From positions 1 to 33,345 of the forward strand of contig JAJVIM010000041.1 of NCBI GenBank assembly GCA_022071955.1: a stretch of DNA of 33,345 nt, written 5' to 3'. Position numbers and translations under genes: made by a program. The notes under the pieces were generated by a model. It saw nothing but the letters and a program-made list of their open reading frames with translations. It had not been told where the DNA came from and made no database searches. Every line of letters begins with the position of its first letter. Position 1 is the first letter of the stretch. Source of the DNA: Anaerolineae bacterium (GTDB lineage: Bacteria; Chloroflexota; Anaerolineae; 4572-78; J111). This document shows positions 15,089-23,882 of this stretch, in pieces.

Positions 15089-18000
15089 ATGCCATTTGCC
15101 AATCGCCGCCCGCTGCCGCCACCGGAGGTGGGCCAGTCTGCCTTTGCCGGCCGGGATAAAGAAATTGGCCTCTACCGGCTGCATTTTCATCGGCCCAAAG
15201 ATAACCCCCAGGTTAAATTGATTACCGCCGTTACCGGCCCCGGCGGGGTGGGCAAAAGCCGCCTGCTCACCGAGCTGGAATGGTACCGCCCCGCCGATAC
15301 GGTTTACAGCCGCATCGACGCCGCCAGCGCTGTGGGCCACGATGCCACCCGCCTGCTGCGGGCCATCGCCGCCGGCCTGCACCGCGAAGGCGAACCGTTG
15401 GCCACGCCCCGGTTTGACCAGCTCTTTCAGCGTCGCCAGCAATTGCACGAGCAAGCCCTGGCTCGCAGCGCCAACGCCAAACAGGTGCAGCGGCACTTCA
15501 CGTGCCCGGTGTTGCTGGGGCTGGATTACTCGCCTTCCATTTTTGCCGCCCCGGCCGACCTGCTGGCCGAACTCGGCTGGAGCGAAGCCGATGTGGCGCT
15601 GGCTTTTGATAACCCCATCGGCCTGCTCACCCAGGCGTTGGTGGCCGATTTGAATGAAATAGGCAGTGTGAAGGATGAAGGCGAAAGCTTACCTTCAACT
15701 TCCGACCCTTTACTCCCTACTTCCTACTCCCTACTCCCCACCAAAATTGTGCTCATTTTTGATGACCTCGACCGGCTTGGCCCGGCGGTTCACGAATGGC
15801 TGCTCACCTATCTGCTCGGCCACGCCCGCGATGAAATTGACTGCGATTTGCGGCTGCTCTTGGCCAGCCGCCGCCCCCTCGCCGAGCTTGACTCCCGCTG
15901 GCAAACCCAGTGGGCCGATCTGATTTTGTCGCTGCCGCTGGCCGCGTTTGACGCCGCCGAGCTGGCCGATTTTGTGCAGAAAAATTCCAGCCTGGCCGAC
16001 CCCGCCGCCATCGAACAACTGGGCGCGGCCAGCGACAACCTGCCCGTGTGGCTCAATGTCTGGCTGGCCGGCGGGGCCAATTCCGCCCCAACCGGCTCCG
16101 GCCTCGAACTGGGCCAGTTCAGCGCCGATCAACGCCGCTGGCTGGACGCCGCCGCGTTGGCCGGCGTATTTGACCAGCCCCGGCTGGTGGCTCTGCTGGG
16201 CGATGACGACGGCCGGGCCGCATTTCAGTGGCTCATTGGCCAGCAAATGCTGGCCCGCCCCGCCGGCGATTCCGGCCAGTTTGCGCTCGACCGGGCGCTG
16301 GCCGCTGCTCTCGCTCCCACCGGCGACAGGCAGCAACTGCTTGATTACCTTGACCGGCAACTCGAGGCGCTGCGGGCCGATGCCCGGCGGGCGCTCGGTT
16401 CCGCTGGCGCGCCCGCGCCCAGCCGCCGCGGCGACAGCGCCAAAATCACCATTGGGGCCGCCCCGCGCCGCTCCGAAACCAAAAAACCGGCGCTGGGCAA
16501 ACTTCAGGCCGCCCGCCAGGCGCTCGCGCTGGAACGGCTGGCCCACACCCCCGCCGCCCAAATTGATGCTTTTGCGCCCATCGCCTTTTTGGACGCGCTC
16601 GACGAGTACCCGGCGCAAATGCTTTCAATTACCAATTATCAATTATCAATTACCAATTACCAATTACCAATCACCAACGAAGTCGATGAGCCCTCATTCC
16701 TCACTCCGCCTTCAGCCTTCAGCCTTCTAACTTCTCTGGCCGATGCCTGGCTGCTGGGCCACTGGCGTGACATGCAATCGCCGCTGGCCGAGCTGGCTGC
16801 CAATGCCGACCTGCCCGCTGCCCAGCGAGCCATCGCCAGTGATTGGTTGGGCTACACCGCCCACGCCGAGGGCGACCCGGCCGCGGCCATTGGCCACTAC
16901 GAGGCCGGGCTGGCGCTCGATCCGCAGCACGCGCCGCTGTACGCCGGCCGCGGGCTGGCCCATTTTGCCCAACAAGCCTACGCCCCGGCCATCGATGATT
17001 TTGAAGAGGCGCTGCTGCTGCGTCCCGCCAGCGCCGCCCTGTTCCACTATCGCGGGCGGGCCCAGCTATTAATGGCGGAAGGCGGAAGGATAAAGGCTGA
17101 TGATCAAGCTTCAGCCTTTACTGAAGCCGCGATAGTGGACTTTAGCCAGGCCATCCGGCTCGACCCCACCCACGCCGCCCTGTACGCCGACCGCGGGCTG
17201 GCCTTTGCCCGCCAGGAAAATTACGAGCGCGCCCTCGAAGACTTCAGCCGGGCCATCGAACTGCGGCCGGCCTACCCCGAAGCCTTTTATCAGCGCGGGC
17301 TGGCCCACATGTTAAAGGCAGAAGGCGACAAAATAAAGGCGGAAGGCGGAAGGATAAAGGATGATGGCCCAGCTTCAGCCCTTACCGAGGCCGCGATAGC
17401 GGACTTCAGCCGGGCCATCGAATTGCGGCCGGCCTACCCCGAAGCCTTTTATCAGCGCGGGCTGGCCCACATGTTAAAGGCAGAAGGCGGAAGGATAAAG
17501 GCGGAAGGCGGAAGGATAAAGGCTGATGATCAAGCTCCAGCCGTCAGCCTTCAACCCCTGCCCCCTGAAAGGGGGTCATCCTTGATAGAGGCAGCTATCG
17601 CCGACTTTAGCCGGGCCATCGAATTGAATCCGCGCGATGCCGCGGCCTATCGTCAGCGCGGGTTGGCCCAGCTATTAAAGGCGGAGGAAGGAGAGATGAA
17701 GGCTGAATCTTCGTCCTTCGTCCTTCGTCCTTCGTCTATTCCCGAGTCCGCCGCTGCCGATTTTGAGCAGGCTATCCGGCTTGACCCCACCGACGGGTTG
17801 TCCTTTTTCCACGTGGGGCAGGCTTATCTGCGCCGCAACGACCCGGCTCAGGCCATGCCCTATTTTGACCGGGCGCTGGAACAGACCGAAAAAAGCGGCG
17901 CGCCGTTCCGGCCTACGGCCTATTTTCTGCGCGGCCAGGCCCGGCTGTTAAAGGATGAAGCGGAAAGGATAAAGGCCGAAGGCGATGATTCAGCCTTTAA

Positions 18001-21000
18001 CCTTCAACCCCTGCCCCCTGAAAGGGGGTCAGCCTTGCTAGAGGCCGCCATCGCCGACTTTGACCGGGCCATCGAACTGAACGGGCAAAACGAGCGCTGG
18101 CTGGTGCAGCGCGGCGAGGCCCACACCCGCCAGCGCGCTTTTGCAGCGGCCATCGCCGATTTTGACCGGGCGGTGCAGCTTTGCCCCGGCTATGCGGTGG
18201 CCTTTTTCCGGCGCGGGCAGGCCCGGCTTTTAAACGATGAAGGCGGAAGGATAAAGTCTGAAGGCGATGATTCGGCCTTAATCGAGTCCGCTATCGCCGA
18301 CTTTGATCAGGCCATCGAGTTGAGCGCGCCGGCCGGCAGCGAGGCCGCCCCAGCGCGCCCGCCGAAAGTCATCGGCCTGGAGCCGGCGGCGCTGAGCGGC
18401 GCGTACACCGCCCGCGGCGCGGCCTGGCAGCGGCAGGACAACCTCGATAACGCGCTGGCCGATTTTTCTCGGGCGCTGGAACTGGACGAGACCAACGGCG
18501 CGGCTTACAAAAACCGTGGCCGCGTTTATCTGGCTCAACAACAGGTTGAGCCGGCCATCAAAGATTTTGACCGGGCGTTGGCGCTGAACAGCCGTGATGT
18601 TGAGGCGCTCAACCAACGTGGGCAGGCGTACGCCGTCCGGCGCGAGTTTGAGCGCGCGCTGGCCGACTTTAACCAGGCTCTCAGTTTGAATACCGAAGAC
18701 GACACCGCGTTTTATCAGCGCGGCTGCGTGCAGGTTGAACTGGCCGCCACCCGCCCCGCGCTGGAAGATTTCAGCCAGGCCATCTATTTGAATCCCCGGC
18801 ACGGCCCGGCCCATTACCGGCGTGGACTGGTGCAGTTGGCGTTAGGCGACGCGCCGGCCGCCGCCGCTGACCTTGACCGGGCGTTGGAGCTGAACCTTGA
18901 ACCGGCCGACAAAATGGAAGCTTATTTTGGCCGCGGCCAGGCCTATTTGGCCCAGCAGGAAAATCTGCTGGCTATCAGCGATTTCAACCAGGTGATTGCG
19001 CTGGATGCCAACCACACCGGCGCGTTTGAGCAGCGCGGCCGGGCGCGGGCGGCGCAAAAAGATTTTGCCCGCGCTGTGGAGGATTTTGGCCGGGCGTTGG
19101 AACTGAAGCCCGGTTCGGCGGAGATTTTGTACCGGCGCGGGCTGGCGCTGGCCGGGCAGGGAAAGCTGGAGGCCGCGGTGCAGGATTTCAGCGAGGCCAT
19201 TCAGCTTGGCGGCGTTAAAGAACACATGGCCGATCTGCGTTACCAGCGCGGGCTGGCGCTGGCGGCCCAGGAAAAATACGCCGCCGCCATTGACGATTTT
19301 AACAATGCGCTTGAACTGGAACCCAACCATGCCCCTGCGCTCAACCAGCGCGGGCTGGCGCTGGCCGCTCAACTGGACTTTGAGCCGGCGCTCGAAAACT
19401 TTAATCAGGCCATCAAACTGGAACCGCAGCGGGCCGACTTTTTCTTTAATCGCGGCAACGCTTTTGCCGGGTTGCTGCCGCCCAAAATTGGCCGGGCCAT
19501 CGAAGATTACAGCCAGGCCATCAAGCTCGACCCCACCCAGGCCGGCTATTATTTTCGGCGGGGGCAGGCGCAGCTTTTAAAGGATGAAGGCGGAAGGACA
19601 AAGGCGGAAGGACGAAGGCGGAAGGACGAAGGGGGAAAGATAAAGGCCGAAGGACAGGATTCAGCCCTCAGCCCTCAGCCTTCATCCTTTACTGAGGCCG
19701 CGATTGCCGATTTTACCGAGGCGATCCGGCTCGATGGCCGGCTGGCCGAGGCGTTCAAACAACGCGGGCTGGCCTATCTCAAACAGGGCGAGCTGACCGC
19801 CGCCGCCGAGGACTTCAACCGGGCCATCAAACTGCTGCCGGACGACGCCGAACTGTTTGCCGCTCGCGGCCGGATTTTTGGCGAGCAGGGCGACTTTGCC
19901 CGGGTAATTGAAGATTACAACCGGGCCATCCATTTAACGCCCACCAACGCCGATTACTTCTTCCGGCGCGGGACCGCCCATCTGGAACTAAAAAATTATA
20001 CCCAGGCCATCGGTGATTTGAGCCAGACGCTCAAACTCGATCTGAAAAACGGGCCGGCCTATTTGAATCGCGGGCTGGCGCACCTGTTAAAGGCGGAAGA
20101 AGGAAGAAGGAAGGATGAAGGTAAAGACTCCGCCTTTCGCCTTTCGCCCCTACCCCCTGAAAGGGGGTCCGCCTTTACCGAGGCCATCGCCGATTTTGAC
20201 CAGGCTATCCAGCTTGATCCGGCCAACGCGGTGGCGTTTGCCCGGCGCGGGCTGGCCCACCTGAAAAGCGGCAACCTGCCGCAATGCATCAGCGACTCCG
20301 ACCGGGCCATCGAACTGGACCCCAAAGTGGCGGCCACCTTTGCCCAGCGCGGCGAGGCCTTTATCGGCCTGAAAAATTACGCCCGCGCCGTGGAAGATTT
20401 TAACCAGGCCATCCGGCTGGAGCCGGAGCAGCCGGGCCGGCTGGTGCAGCGCGGCATCGCCCTGTACCACCAGGCCAGCTACGACCGGGCCATCAAAGAT
20501 TTTGACGCGGCGCTGGCCGCCGGCGAAGATAGCGCGCTGCTGTACAAATATCGCGGCCAGTGTTTCGCTCAGCAGGGCGATTCGGCGCGGGCGCTGCCCG
20601 ATTTTGAGCAGGCGGCGGCGTTGCTCTCGCAGCAAACCGGCGGCGCGGAAGCGGCCGATCTGGAAGCCCAGATTGGCGAAATTTACACCGAACTCGGCAG
20701 CCTGCACGCCGCCAAAGGCGACGCGCTGCAGGCCATCGATCACTTTAACCGGGCCATCAAATTTAATCCCCGCGATGCGCAGGCGCACTATCAGCGCGGC
20801 CTGGCTTATTTGCAGCAGGACGATACTATGCCGGCCATCGCCGATTTTAATGAGGTAATTGTGCTCAACCCAGATTCTGCGGATGCCTTTTTCCAGCGCG
20901 GGCTGGCCTACGCCCGCCAGGGTAATCCCACCTACGCCATTGAAGATTACAACCAGGCGCTGCTGCTCACGCCGCACAACGCCGACATCATTTACCACAA

Positions 21001-23131
21001 AGGGCTGGCCTTTGCTGAATTGGGCCAAACCATCGAAGCCGTGGAGTCGTTCAATCTGGCGCTGCGGCTGGACCCCGGCAACGCGGCGGCGCATTTTCAG
21101 CGCGGCCGGGCCTACGTTGAGCAGAACAACTTTGGGCCGGCCATGCAGGATTTCAACCAGGCGCTGGCGCTGGAGCCGGACGCCGCCTTGCAGGCCGACA
21201 TTTTCAAATACCGGGCCCTGGCCCACTCCCGCCGCGGCGAATACAGCCCGGCCATCGACGACTTTAACCGGGCGGTTGAACTGCTGCCCGATGACGCCGC
21301 CCTGCTCAACGAGCGCGGTCGGGCCTACTCCGGCGCGGGCCAGTACGACGACGCCCTGAAAGATTTTGACCGGGCCATTCAACTTGACCCGGCCAATCTG
21401 GAAGCCTACGCCAACCGCGGGTTGGCCCACAACCGCCGGGGTGACTACGTTCACGCCATCGCCGATTACGATACGGCCATCGAACTGAACGCCGCCGGCG
21501 GCAAATCCGCGCCCGCCGACGCCCGCTTGTATCGTTACCGCGGGCTGGCCTATTTGCGCATGCAAGAGTTCGGCAAAGCCGTGAGCGATTTTAACCGCTC
21601 GCTGCGGCTGCACCCGGACGACGCCTTCACCCTCAACCAGCGCGGCTTTGCCCATTACAAGCTGAAAAATTACGCGCTGGCGCTGGGCGATCTCGATGAG
21701 GCGCTGCGCCTTAGCCCCAAACACGCCGACGCGCTCTACCATCGCGGCTGCGTGTATCTGGATCAGGGCGACCCGGCGCAGGCGATCCGCGATTTTAACC
21801 AGGCGGTGCGGCTGCGCCCGCAGCACGCCGAAACCTTCTTTAGCCGCGGCCGGGCGCTGGTAATGCAGGGCCAGCACCAGCGGGCCATCGGCGATTTCAG
21901 CCAGTCGCTCCAGCTTGACCCCGACCAGTGGGCCGGCTACTACGAGCGCGGGCTGGCCTACGCCTATCTCAACGACAGCAGCCGGGCCGTCACCGATTTT
22001 CAACGGGCCATCGAACTGAATCCCAGCCAGGCCGATATGTTCCACAATTTGGGGCTGGCTTACGCCCACCAGAGCAACTACACCGCCGCGCTGGAAAATT
22101 ACAATCAGGCGCTGCAGCTCAAACCCGGCGATCTGGAAATTTTGCAGAACCGCGGGCTGGCCCACGCCGCGCTGCTCAACTACGATGACGCCATCAGCGA
22201 TTTTAGCCAGGCGATTGAGGTTGACCCCAAAAACGCCGCCGCTTACAACTATCGCGGCAGTGTATACGCCAACAGCCAGCAGTACCAGCCGGCCGTCGCC
22301 GATTTTACCCAGGCGGTGATGCTCAACCCCAACGACGCCTCGTACTACCACAACCGGGGCATTATTTACATGCAGCAGGGCGCGGTCGCTTCGGCGGTGG
22401 AGGATTTTAACCAGGCCATCCGCCTTAACCCGGAAGACCCGGCCAGCTACAACAACTGCGGCAACGCCTATTTCAAAATGGGCGATTACCTGCGCGCCAT
22501 CGAAGATTACAACCAGGCCTTGCGGCTCGATGCCAGCAATCCGGCTACGTTCAAAAACAGGGGGCTGGCCTACAACAGCCTGGGCAACAGCCAGCAGGCC
22601 ATCAAGGATTACGGCCGGGCGCTGCGGCTCAATCCCGATGACATTAGCGCCTACATCTATCGCGCCGCCGCCTATGATGCAATGGGCGATTATCATTCGG
22701 CCATCCGCGATTACGATCAGGCGCTGGCCTTTGACGCCAACAACGTTTCCGCGCTGTACAACCGGGCGCTGGTTTATTACGCGCTCGGCAACTACGACCG
22801 GGCGTTGCAGGATTTTGATAAAACCATAGAATTAGACCCGGAAGACGCCACCGCCTACCACAACCGCGGCCTCACCTATTATAACCAGGGCAACTACACC
22901 CAGGCCATGAAAGATTTTGACCAGTCTATTCGCCTTGACCCGGACGACGTGGAGGCCGTGTACCACAAATCGTGCGTGCTGGCCCTGCTGGGCAACGATG
23001 AAGCTTCGGTAACGTGGCTGACGCAAGCCATTGAAATGGACCCGCACAAGCGCGAACAGGCCCAAAACAACCCCGATTTCGAAGGGCTGTGGTACAAACC
23101 GGCCTTCCGCCGGCTGTTTGGTTACCAGTAA
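15089..23131 (+). CDS. Giant P-loop (STAND-like) NTPase with a very long TPR array
   Basis: This 2680-residue cytoplasmic protein has no signal or membrane span. Near the N-terminus, Walker A (Gly50-Pro-Gly-Gly-Val-Gly-Lys56-Ser) and Walker B (Val-Leu-Ile-Phe-Asp225-Asp226-Leu-Asp228), with a Leu-Ala-Ser-Arg sensor-like strand, define an ATPase of the STAND/NACHT type. From about residue 550 to the end runs an array of some fifty or more TPR units, about 34 residues each (typical: Ala-Ile-x-Asp-Phe-x-x-Ala-Ile-x-Leu). STAND proteins are usually nucleotide-driven switches whose repeats sense a ligand or partner. No effector domain is visible. About ten low-complexity islands of 7-base repeats interrupt the coding region in frame, eight of them inside TPR units. 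ATG 15089 follows GGAAGGA; a TTG at 15071 does not fit. The methyltransferase gene follows after 11 bases. Confidence 0.9.
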   Translation: MPFANRRPLPPPEVGQSAFAGRDKEIGLYRLHFHRPKDNPQVKLITAVTGPGGVGKSRLLTELEWYRPADTVYSRIDAASAVGHDATRLLRAIAAGLHREGEPLATPRFDQLFQRRQQLHEQALARSANAKQVQRHFTCPVLLGLDYSPSIFAAPADLLAELGWSEADVALAFDNPIGLLTQALVADLNEIGSVKDEGESLPSTSDPLLPTSYSLLPTKIVLIFDDLDRLGPAVHEWLLTYLLGHARDEIDCDLRLLLASRRPLAELDSRWQTQWADLILSLPLAAFDAAELADFVQKNSSLADPAAIEQLGAASDNLPVWLNVWLAGGANSAPTGSGLELGQFSADQRRWLDAAALAGVFDQPRLVALLGDDDGRAAFQWLIGQQMLARPAGDSGQFALDRALAAALAPTGDRQQLLDYLDRQLEALRADARRALGSAGAPAPSRRGDSAKITIGAAPRRSETKKPALGKLQAARQALALERLAHTPAAQIDAFAPIAFLDALDEYPAQMLSITNYQLSITNYQLPITNEVDEPSFLTPPSAFSLLTSLADAWLLGHWRDMQSPLAELAANADLPAAQRAIASDWLGYTAHAEGDPAAAIGHYEAGLALDPQHAPLYAGRGLAHFAQQAYAPAIDDFEEALLLRPASAALFHYRGRAQLLMAEGGRIKADDQASAFTEAAIVDFSQAIRLDPTHAALYADRGLAFARQENYERALEDFSRAIELRPAYPEAFYQRGLAHMLKAEGDKIKAEGGRIKDDGPASALTEAAIADFSRAIELRPAYPEAFYQRGLAHMLKAEGGRIKAEGGRIKADDQAPAVSLQPLPPERGSSLIEAAIADFSRAIELNPRDAAAYRQRGLAQLLKAEEGEMKAESSSFVLRPSSIPESAAADFEQAIRLDPTDGLSFFHVGQAYLRRNDPAQAMPYFDRALEQTEKSGAPFRPTAYFLRGQARLLKDEAERIKAEGDDSAFNLQPLPPERGSALLEAAIADFDRAIELNGQNERWLVQRGEAHTRQRAFAAAIADFDRAVQLCPGYAVAFFRRGQARLLNDEGGRIKSEGDDSALIESAIADFDQAIELSAPAGSEAAPARPPKVIGLEPAALSGAYTARGAAWQRQDNLDNALADFSRALELDETNGAAYKNRGRVYLAQQQVEPAIKDFDRALALNSRDVEALNQRGQAYAVRREFERALADFNQALSLNTEDDTAFYQRGCVQVELAATRPALEDFSQAIYLNPRHGPAHYRRGLVQLALGDAPAAAADLDRALELNLEPADKMEAYFGRGQAYLAQQENLLAISDFNQVIALDANHTGAFEQRGRARAAQKDFARAVEDFGRALELKPGSAEILYRRGLALAGQGKLEAAVQDFSEAIQLGGVKEHMADLRYQRGLALAAQEKYAAAIDDFNNALELEPNHAPALNQRGLALAAQLDFEPALENFNQAIKLEPQRADFFFNRGNAFAGLLPPKIGRAIEDYSQAIKLDPTQAGYYFRRGQAQLLKDEGGRTKAEGRRRKDEGGKIKAEGQDSALSPQPSSFTEAAIADFTEAIRLDGRLAEAFKQRGLAYLKQGELTAAAEDFNRAIKLLPDDAELFAARGRIFGEQGDFARVIEDYNRAIHLTPTNADYFFRRGTAHLELKNYTQAIGDLSQTLKLDLKNGPAYLNRGLAHLLKAEEGRRKDEGKDSAFRLSPLPPERGSAFTEAIADFDQAIQLDPANAVAFARRGLAHLKSGNLPQCISDSDRAIELDPKVAATFAQRGEAFIGLKNYARAVEDFNQAIRLEPEQPGRLVQRGIALYHQASYDRAIKDFDAALAAGEDSALLYKYRGQCFAQQGDSARALPDFEQAAALLSQQTGGAEAADLEAQIGEIYTELGSLHAAKGDALQAIDHFNRAIKFNPRDAQAHYQRGLAYLQQDDTMPAIADFNEVIVLNPDSADAFFQRGLAYARQGNPTYAIEDYNQALLLTPHNADIIYHKGLAFAELGQTIEAVESFNLALRLDPGNAAAHFQRGRAYVEQNNFGPAMQDFNQALALEPDAALQADIFKYRALAHSRRGEYSPAIDDFNRAVELLPDDAALLNERGRAYSGAGQYDDALKDFDRAIQLDPANLEAYANRGLAHNRRGDYVHAIADYDTAIELNAAGGKSAPADARLYRYRGLAYLRMQEFGKAVSDFNRSLRLHPDDAFTLNQRGFAHYKLKNYALALGDLDEALRLSPKHADALYHRGCVYLDQGDPAQAIRDFNQAVRLRPQHAETFFSRGRALVMQGQHQRAIGDFSQSLQLDPDQWAGYYERGLAYAYLNDSSRAVTDFQRAIELNPSQADMFHNLGLAYAHQSNYTAALENYNQALQLKPGDLEILQNRGLAHAALLNYDDAISDFSQAIEVDPKNAAAYNYRGSVYANSQQYQPAVADFTQAVMLNPNDASYYHNRGIIYMQQGAVASAVEDFNQAIRLNPEDPASYNNCGNAYFKMGDYLRAIEDYNQALRLDASNPATFKNRGLAYNSLGNSQQAIKDYGRALRLNPDDISAYIYRAAAYDAMGDYHSAIRDYDQALAFDANNVSALYNRALVYYALGNYDRALQDFDKTIELDPEDATAYHNRGLTYYNQGNYTQAMKDFDQSIRLDPDDVEAVYHKSCVLALLGNDEASVTWLTQAIEMDPHKREQAQNNPDFEGLWYKPAFRRLFGYQ
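15669..15742 (+). repeat. Heptamer island 1 (in the NTPase domain)
   Basis: Purine-rich GGATGAA/GGCGAAA is followed by pyrimidine-rich heptamers of the CCCTACT type. It encodes a low-complexity Ser/Pro/Leu loop between Asn-Glu-Ile-Gly-Ser-Val and the Walker B strand. Confidence 0.7.
16624..16736 (+). repeat. Heptamer island 2 (between NTPase region and TPR array)
   Basis: Seven or eight heptamers of the ACCAATT/ATCAATT type (16624-16678) encode a repeated Ser-Ile-Thr-Asn-Tyr-Gln-Leu. CCTTCAG heptamers follow (about 16709-16730). The same AATTATC family recurs outside the gene at 23816-23865. Confidence 0.75.
17072..17121 (+). repeat. Heptamer island 3
   Basis: GGCGGAA and GGATAAA heptamers lead into AAAGGCTGA, which can pair with TCAGCCTTT ten bases later. 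Inserted between the two helices of a TPR unit. Confidence 0.7.
17241..17490 (+). repeat. Tandem 162-bp duplication of a TPR unit with its island
   Basis: The stretch from 17241 and the stretch from 17403 are nearly identical for about 85 bases, then diverge within the islands. The offset is 162 bases, or 54 codons. One TPR helix pair and its heptamer island were copied together recently. Confidence 0.8.
17313..17385 (+). repeat. Heptamer island 4
   Basis: GGCGGAA/GGATAAA heptamers are followed by a CAGCTTCAGCCCTTA side. The same TPR position as island 5, whose upstream flank is nearly identical. Confidence 0.7.
17475..17585 (+). repeat. Heptamer island 5, with CCCCCTGAAAGGGGG hairpin
   Basis: Several GGCGGAA/GGATAAA heptamers precede a pyrimidine side that ends in the hairpin CCCCC-TGAAA-GGGGG at 17561-17575. 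The hairpin is read as Pro-Leu-Pro-Pro-Glu-Arg-Gly-Ser. Confidence 0.75.
17676..17741 (+). repeat. Heptamer island 6
   Basis: A purine stretch (AAGGCGGAGGAAGGA type) is followed by three exact CCTTCGT heptamers. It lies between TPR helices. Confidence 0.7.
17950..18036 (+). repeat. Heptamer island 7, with CCCCCTGAAAGGGGG hairpin
   Basis: AAGGATGAAGCGGAAAGGAT and a GATGATT centre lead to CAGCCTTTAACCTTCAACCC. The CCCCC-TGAAA-GGGGG hairpin lies at 18014-18028. Confidence 0.75.
18231..18281 (+). repeat. Heptamer island 8
   Basis: A short copy: GATGAAGGCGGAAGGATAAA, then a GATGATTCGGCCTTA end. Same position in a TPR unit as the others. Confidence 0.65.
19579..19690 (+). repeat. Heptamer island 9
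   Basis: About ten purine heptamers (GGCGGAA, GGACGAA, GGACAAA) are followed by CAGCCCT, CAGCCCT, CAGCCTT and CATCCTT. It is the longest purine arm of the set. Confidence 0.75.
20089..20177 (+). repeat. Heptamer island 10, with CCCCCTGAAAGGGGG hairpin
   Basis: A GGAAGAAGGAAGGATGAAGG purine side and GCCTTTC heptamers lead to the CCCCC-TGAAA-GGGGG hairpin at 20153-20167, again read as Pro-Leu-Pro-Pro-Glu-Arg-Gly-Ser. Confidence 0.75.
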
Positions 23132-23142
23132 AGGATTCAACA

Positions 23143-23793
23143 ATGACCACCAACTCAACCCGGCTTTTCTTTCAACAGTTCCGCCGCGATTTTTTCCACA
23201 TGGGCGCGGTGCTGCCCAGTTCGGCGGCGTTGGGCCGGGCCGGTGTGGCTTACCTGGCCCAAAAACAGGGGTCGGTGCGCGTGCTTGAGGCCGGGGCCGG
23301 CACCGGCTCGTTTACCCGCGAGATTGTGCCGCTGCTCCAACCCGGTGACACGCTCGACGCGGTGGAATTGAACGGCGATCTGGTGGCGCTGCTCAAGCAG
23401 CGCTTTGCCACAGAACCGGAGTTCCAGTCGCGGCCGGGGGTTACGGTCAACCTCATCAACGCCGATGTCCGCAGCATCTCGTCCGGCCAGTACGATTACA
23501 TTGTCTTCAGTCTGCCGCTGACCAATTTTCCGCCGGCGCTGGTTGAAGAGATTCTCACGCTGATGCTGGCCCGGCTGAAACCGGGCGGCGTTTTCAGCTT
23601 TGTTAAATACATTTTCATCAGCCGTTTCAAATACCTGTTCAGCCGCGCCGACGTTAAATCCCATATGGACACCAACCAGGCCATCATCCACGCCTTTGCC
23701 GCCAAATACCAGATTAACCAGCGGGCTGTGCTGGCCAACGTGCCGCCCACCTGGGTGTATTACTGGCAAAAACCGATGACCAATGACCAATGA
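23143..23793 (+). CDS. SAM-dependent methyltransferase, probable phospholipid N-methyltransferase (PmtA-like)
   Basis: This 216-residue protein has the class I SAM-binding motif Val47-Leu-Glu-Ala-Gly-Ala-Gly-Thr-Gly55, an acidic residue after strand 2 (Glu75 in Val-Glu-Leu-Asn) and an Asp in Asn-Ala-Asp-Val for the adenine side. The N-terminus (Phe-Phe-x-Met-Gly-Ala-Val-x-Pro-Ser-Ser) matches the opening of rhizobial-type PmtA proteins, which methylate phosphatidylethanolamine stepwise to phosphatidylcholine. The following pssA-like and psd genes strengthen this reading: they would supply the substrate. Another small-molecule methyltransferase is possible. The ATG at 23143 follows AAAGGA, 11 bases after the giant gene's stop. 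The last six or so residues are encoded by a CCAATGA repeat array, so the natural C-terminus has probably been altered by the repeat. Confidence 0.78.
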   Translation: MTTNSTRLFFQQFRRDFFHMGAVLPSSAALGRAGVAYLAQKQGSVRVLEAGAGTGSFTREIVPLLQPGDTLDAVELNGDLVALLKQRFATEPEFQSRPGVTVNLINADVRSISSGQYDYIVFSLPLTNFPPALVEEILTLMLARLKPGGVFSFVKYIFISRFKYLFSRADVKSHMDTNQAIIHAFAAKYQINQRAVLANVPPTWVYYWQKPMTNDQ

Positions 23794-23865
23794 TTAATGA
23801 CCAATGACCAATGACCAATTATCAATTTGAAGCAGTAGTTTTTGTTCATTGTTAATTGATAATTG
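23773..23865. repeat. CCAATGA heptamer array plus inverted repeat
   Basis: Eight heptamers (mostly CCAATGA) fill 23773-23828. CAATTATCAATT at 23816-23827 then pairs perfectly with 23854-23865 across 26 bases. The methyltransferase stop codon is the TGA of the third heptamer. The array resembles short tandemly repeated repetitive sequences known from cyanobacteria. Confidence 0.85.
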
Positions 23866-23882
23866 ACCACAGGAGGATGCTT

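Noticed and set aside
20150..22696. 848-codon open frame on the minus strand, opposite the TPR array
   Set aside because: It mirrors the repetitive codon pattern of the TPR units, has no ribosome site or recognisable domain, and lies fully inside a well-supported gene.
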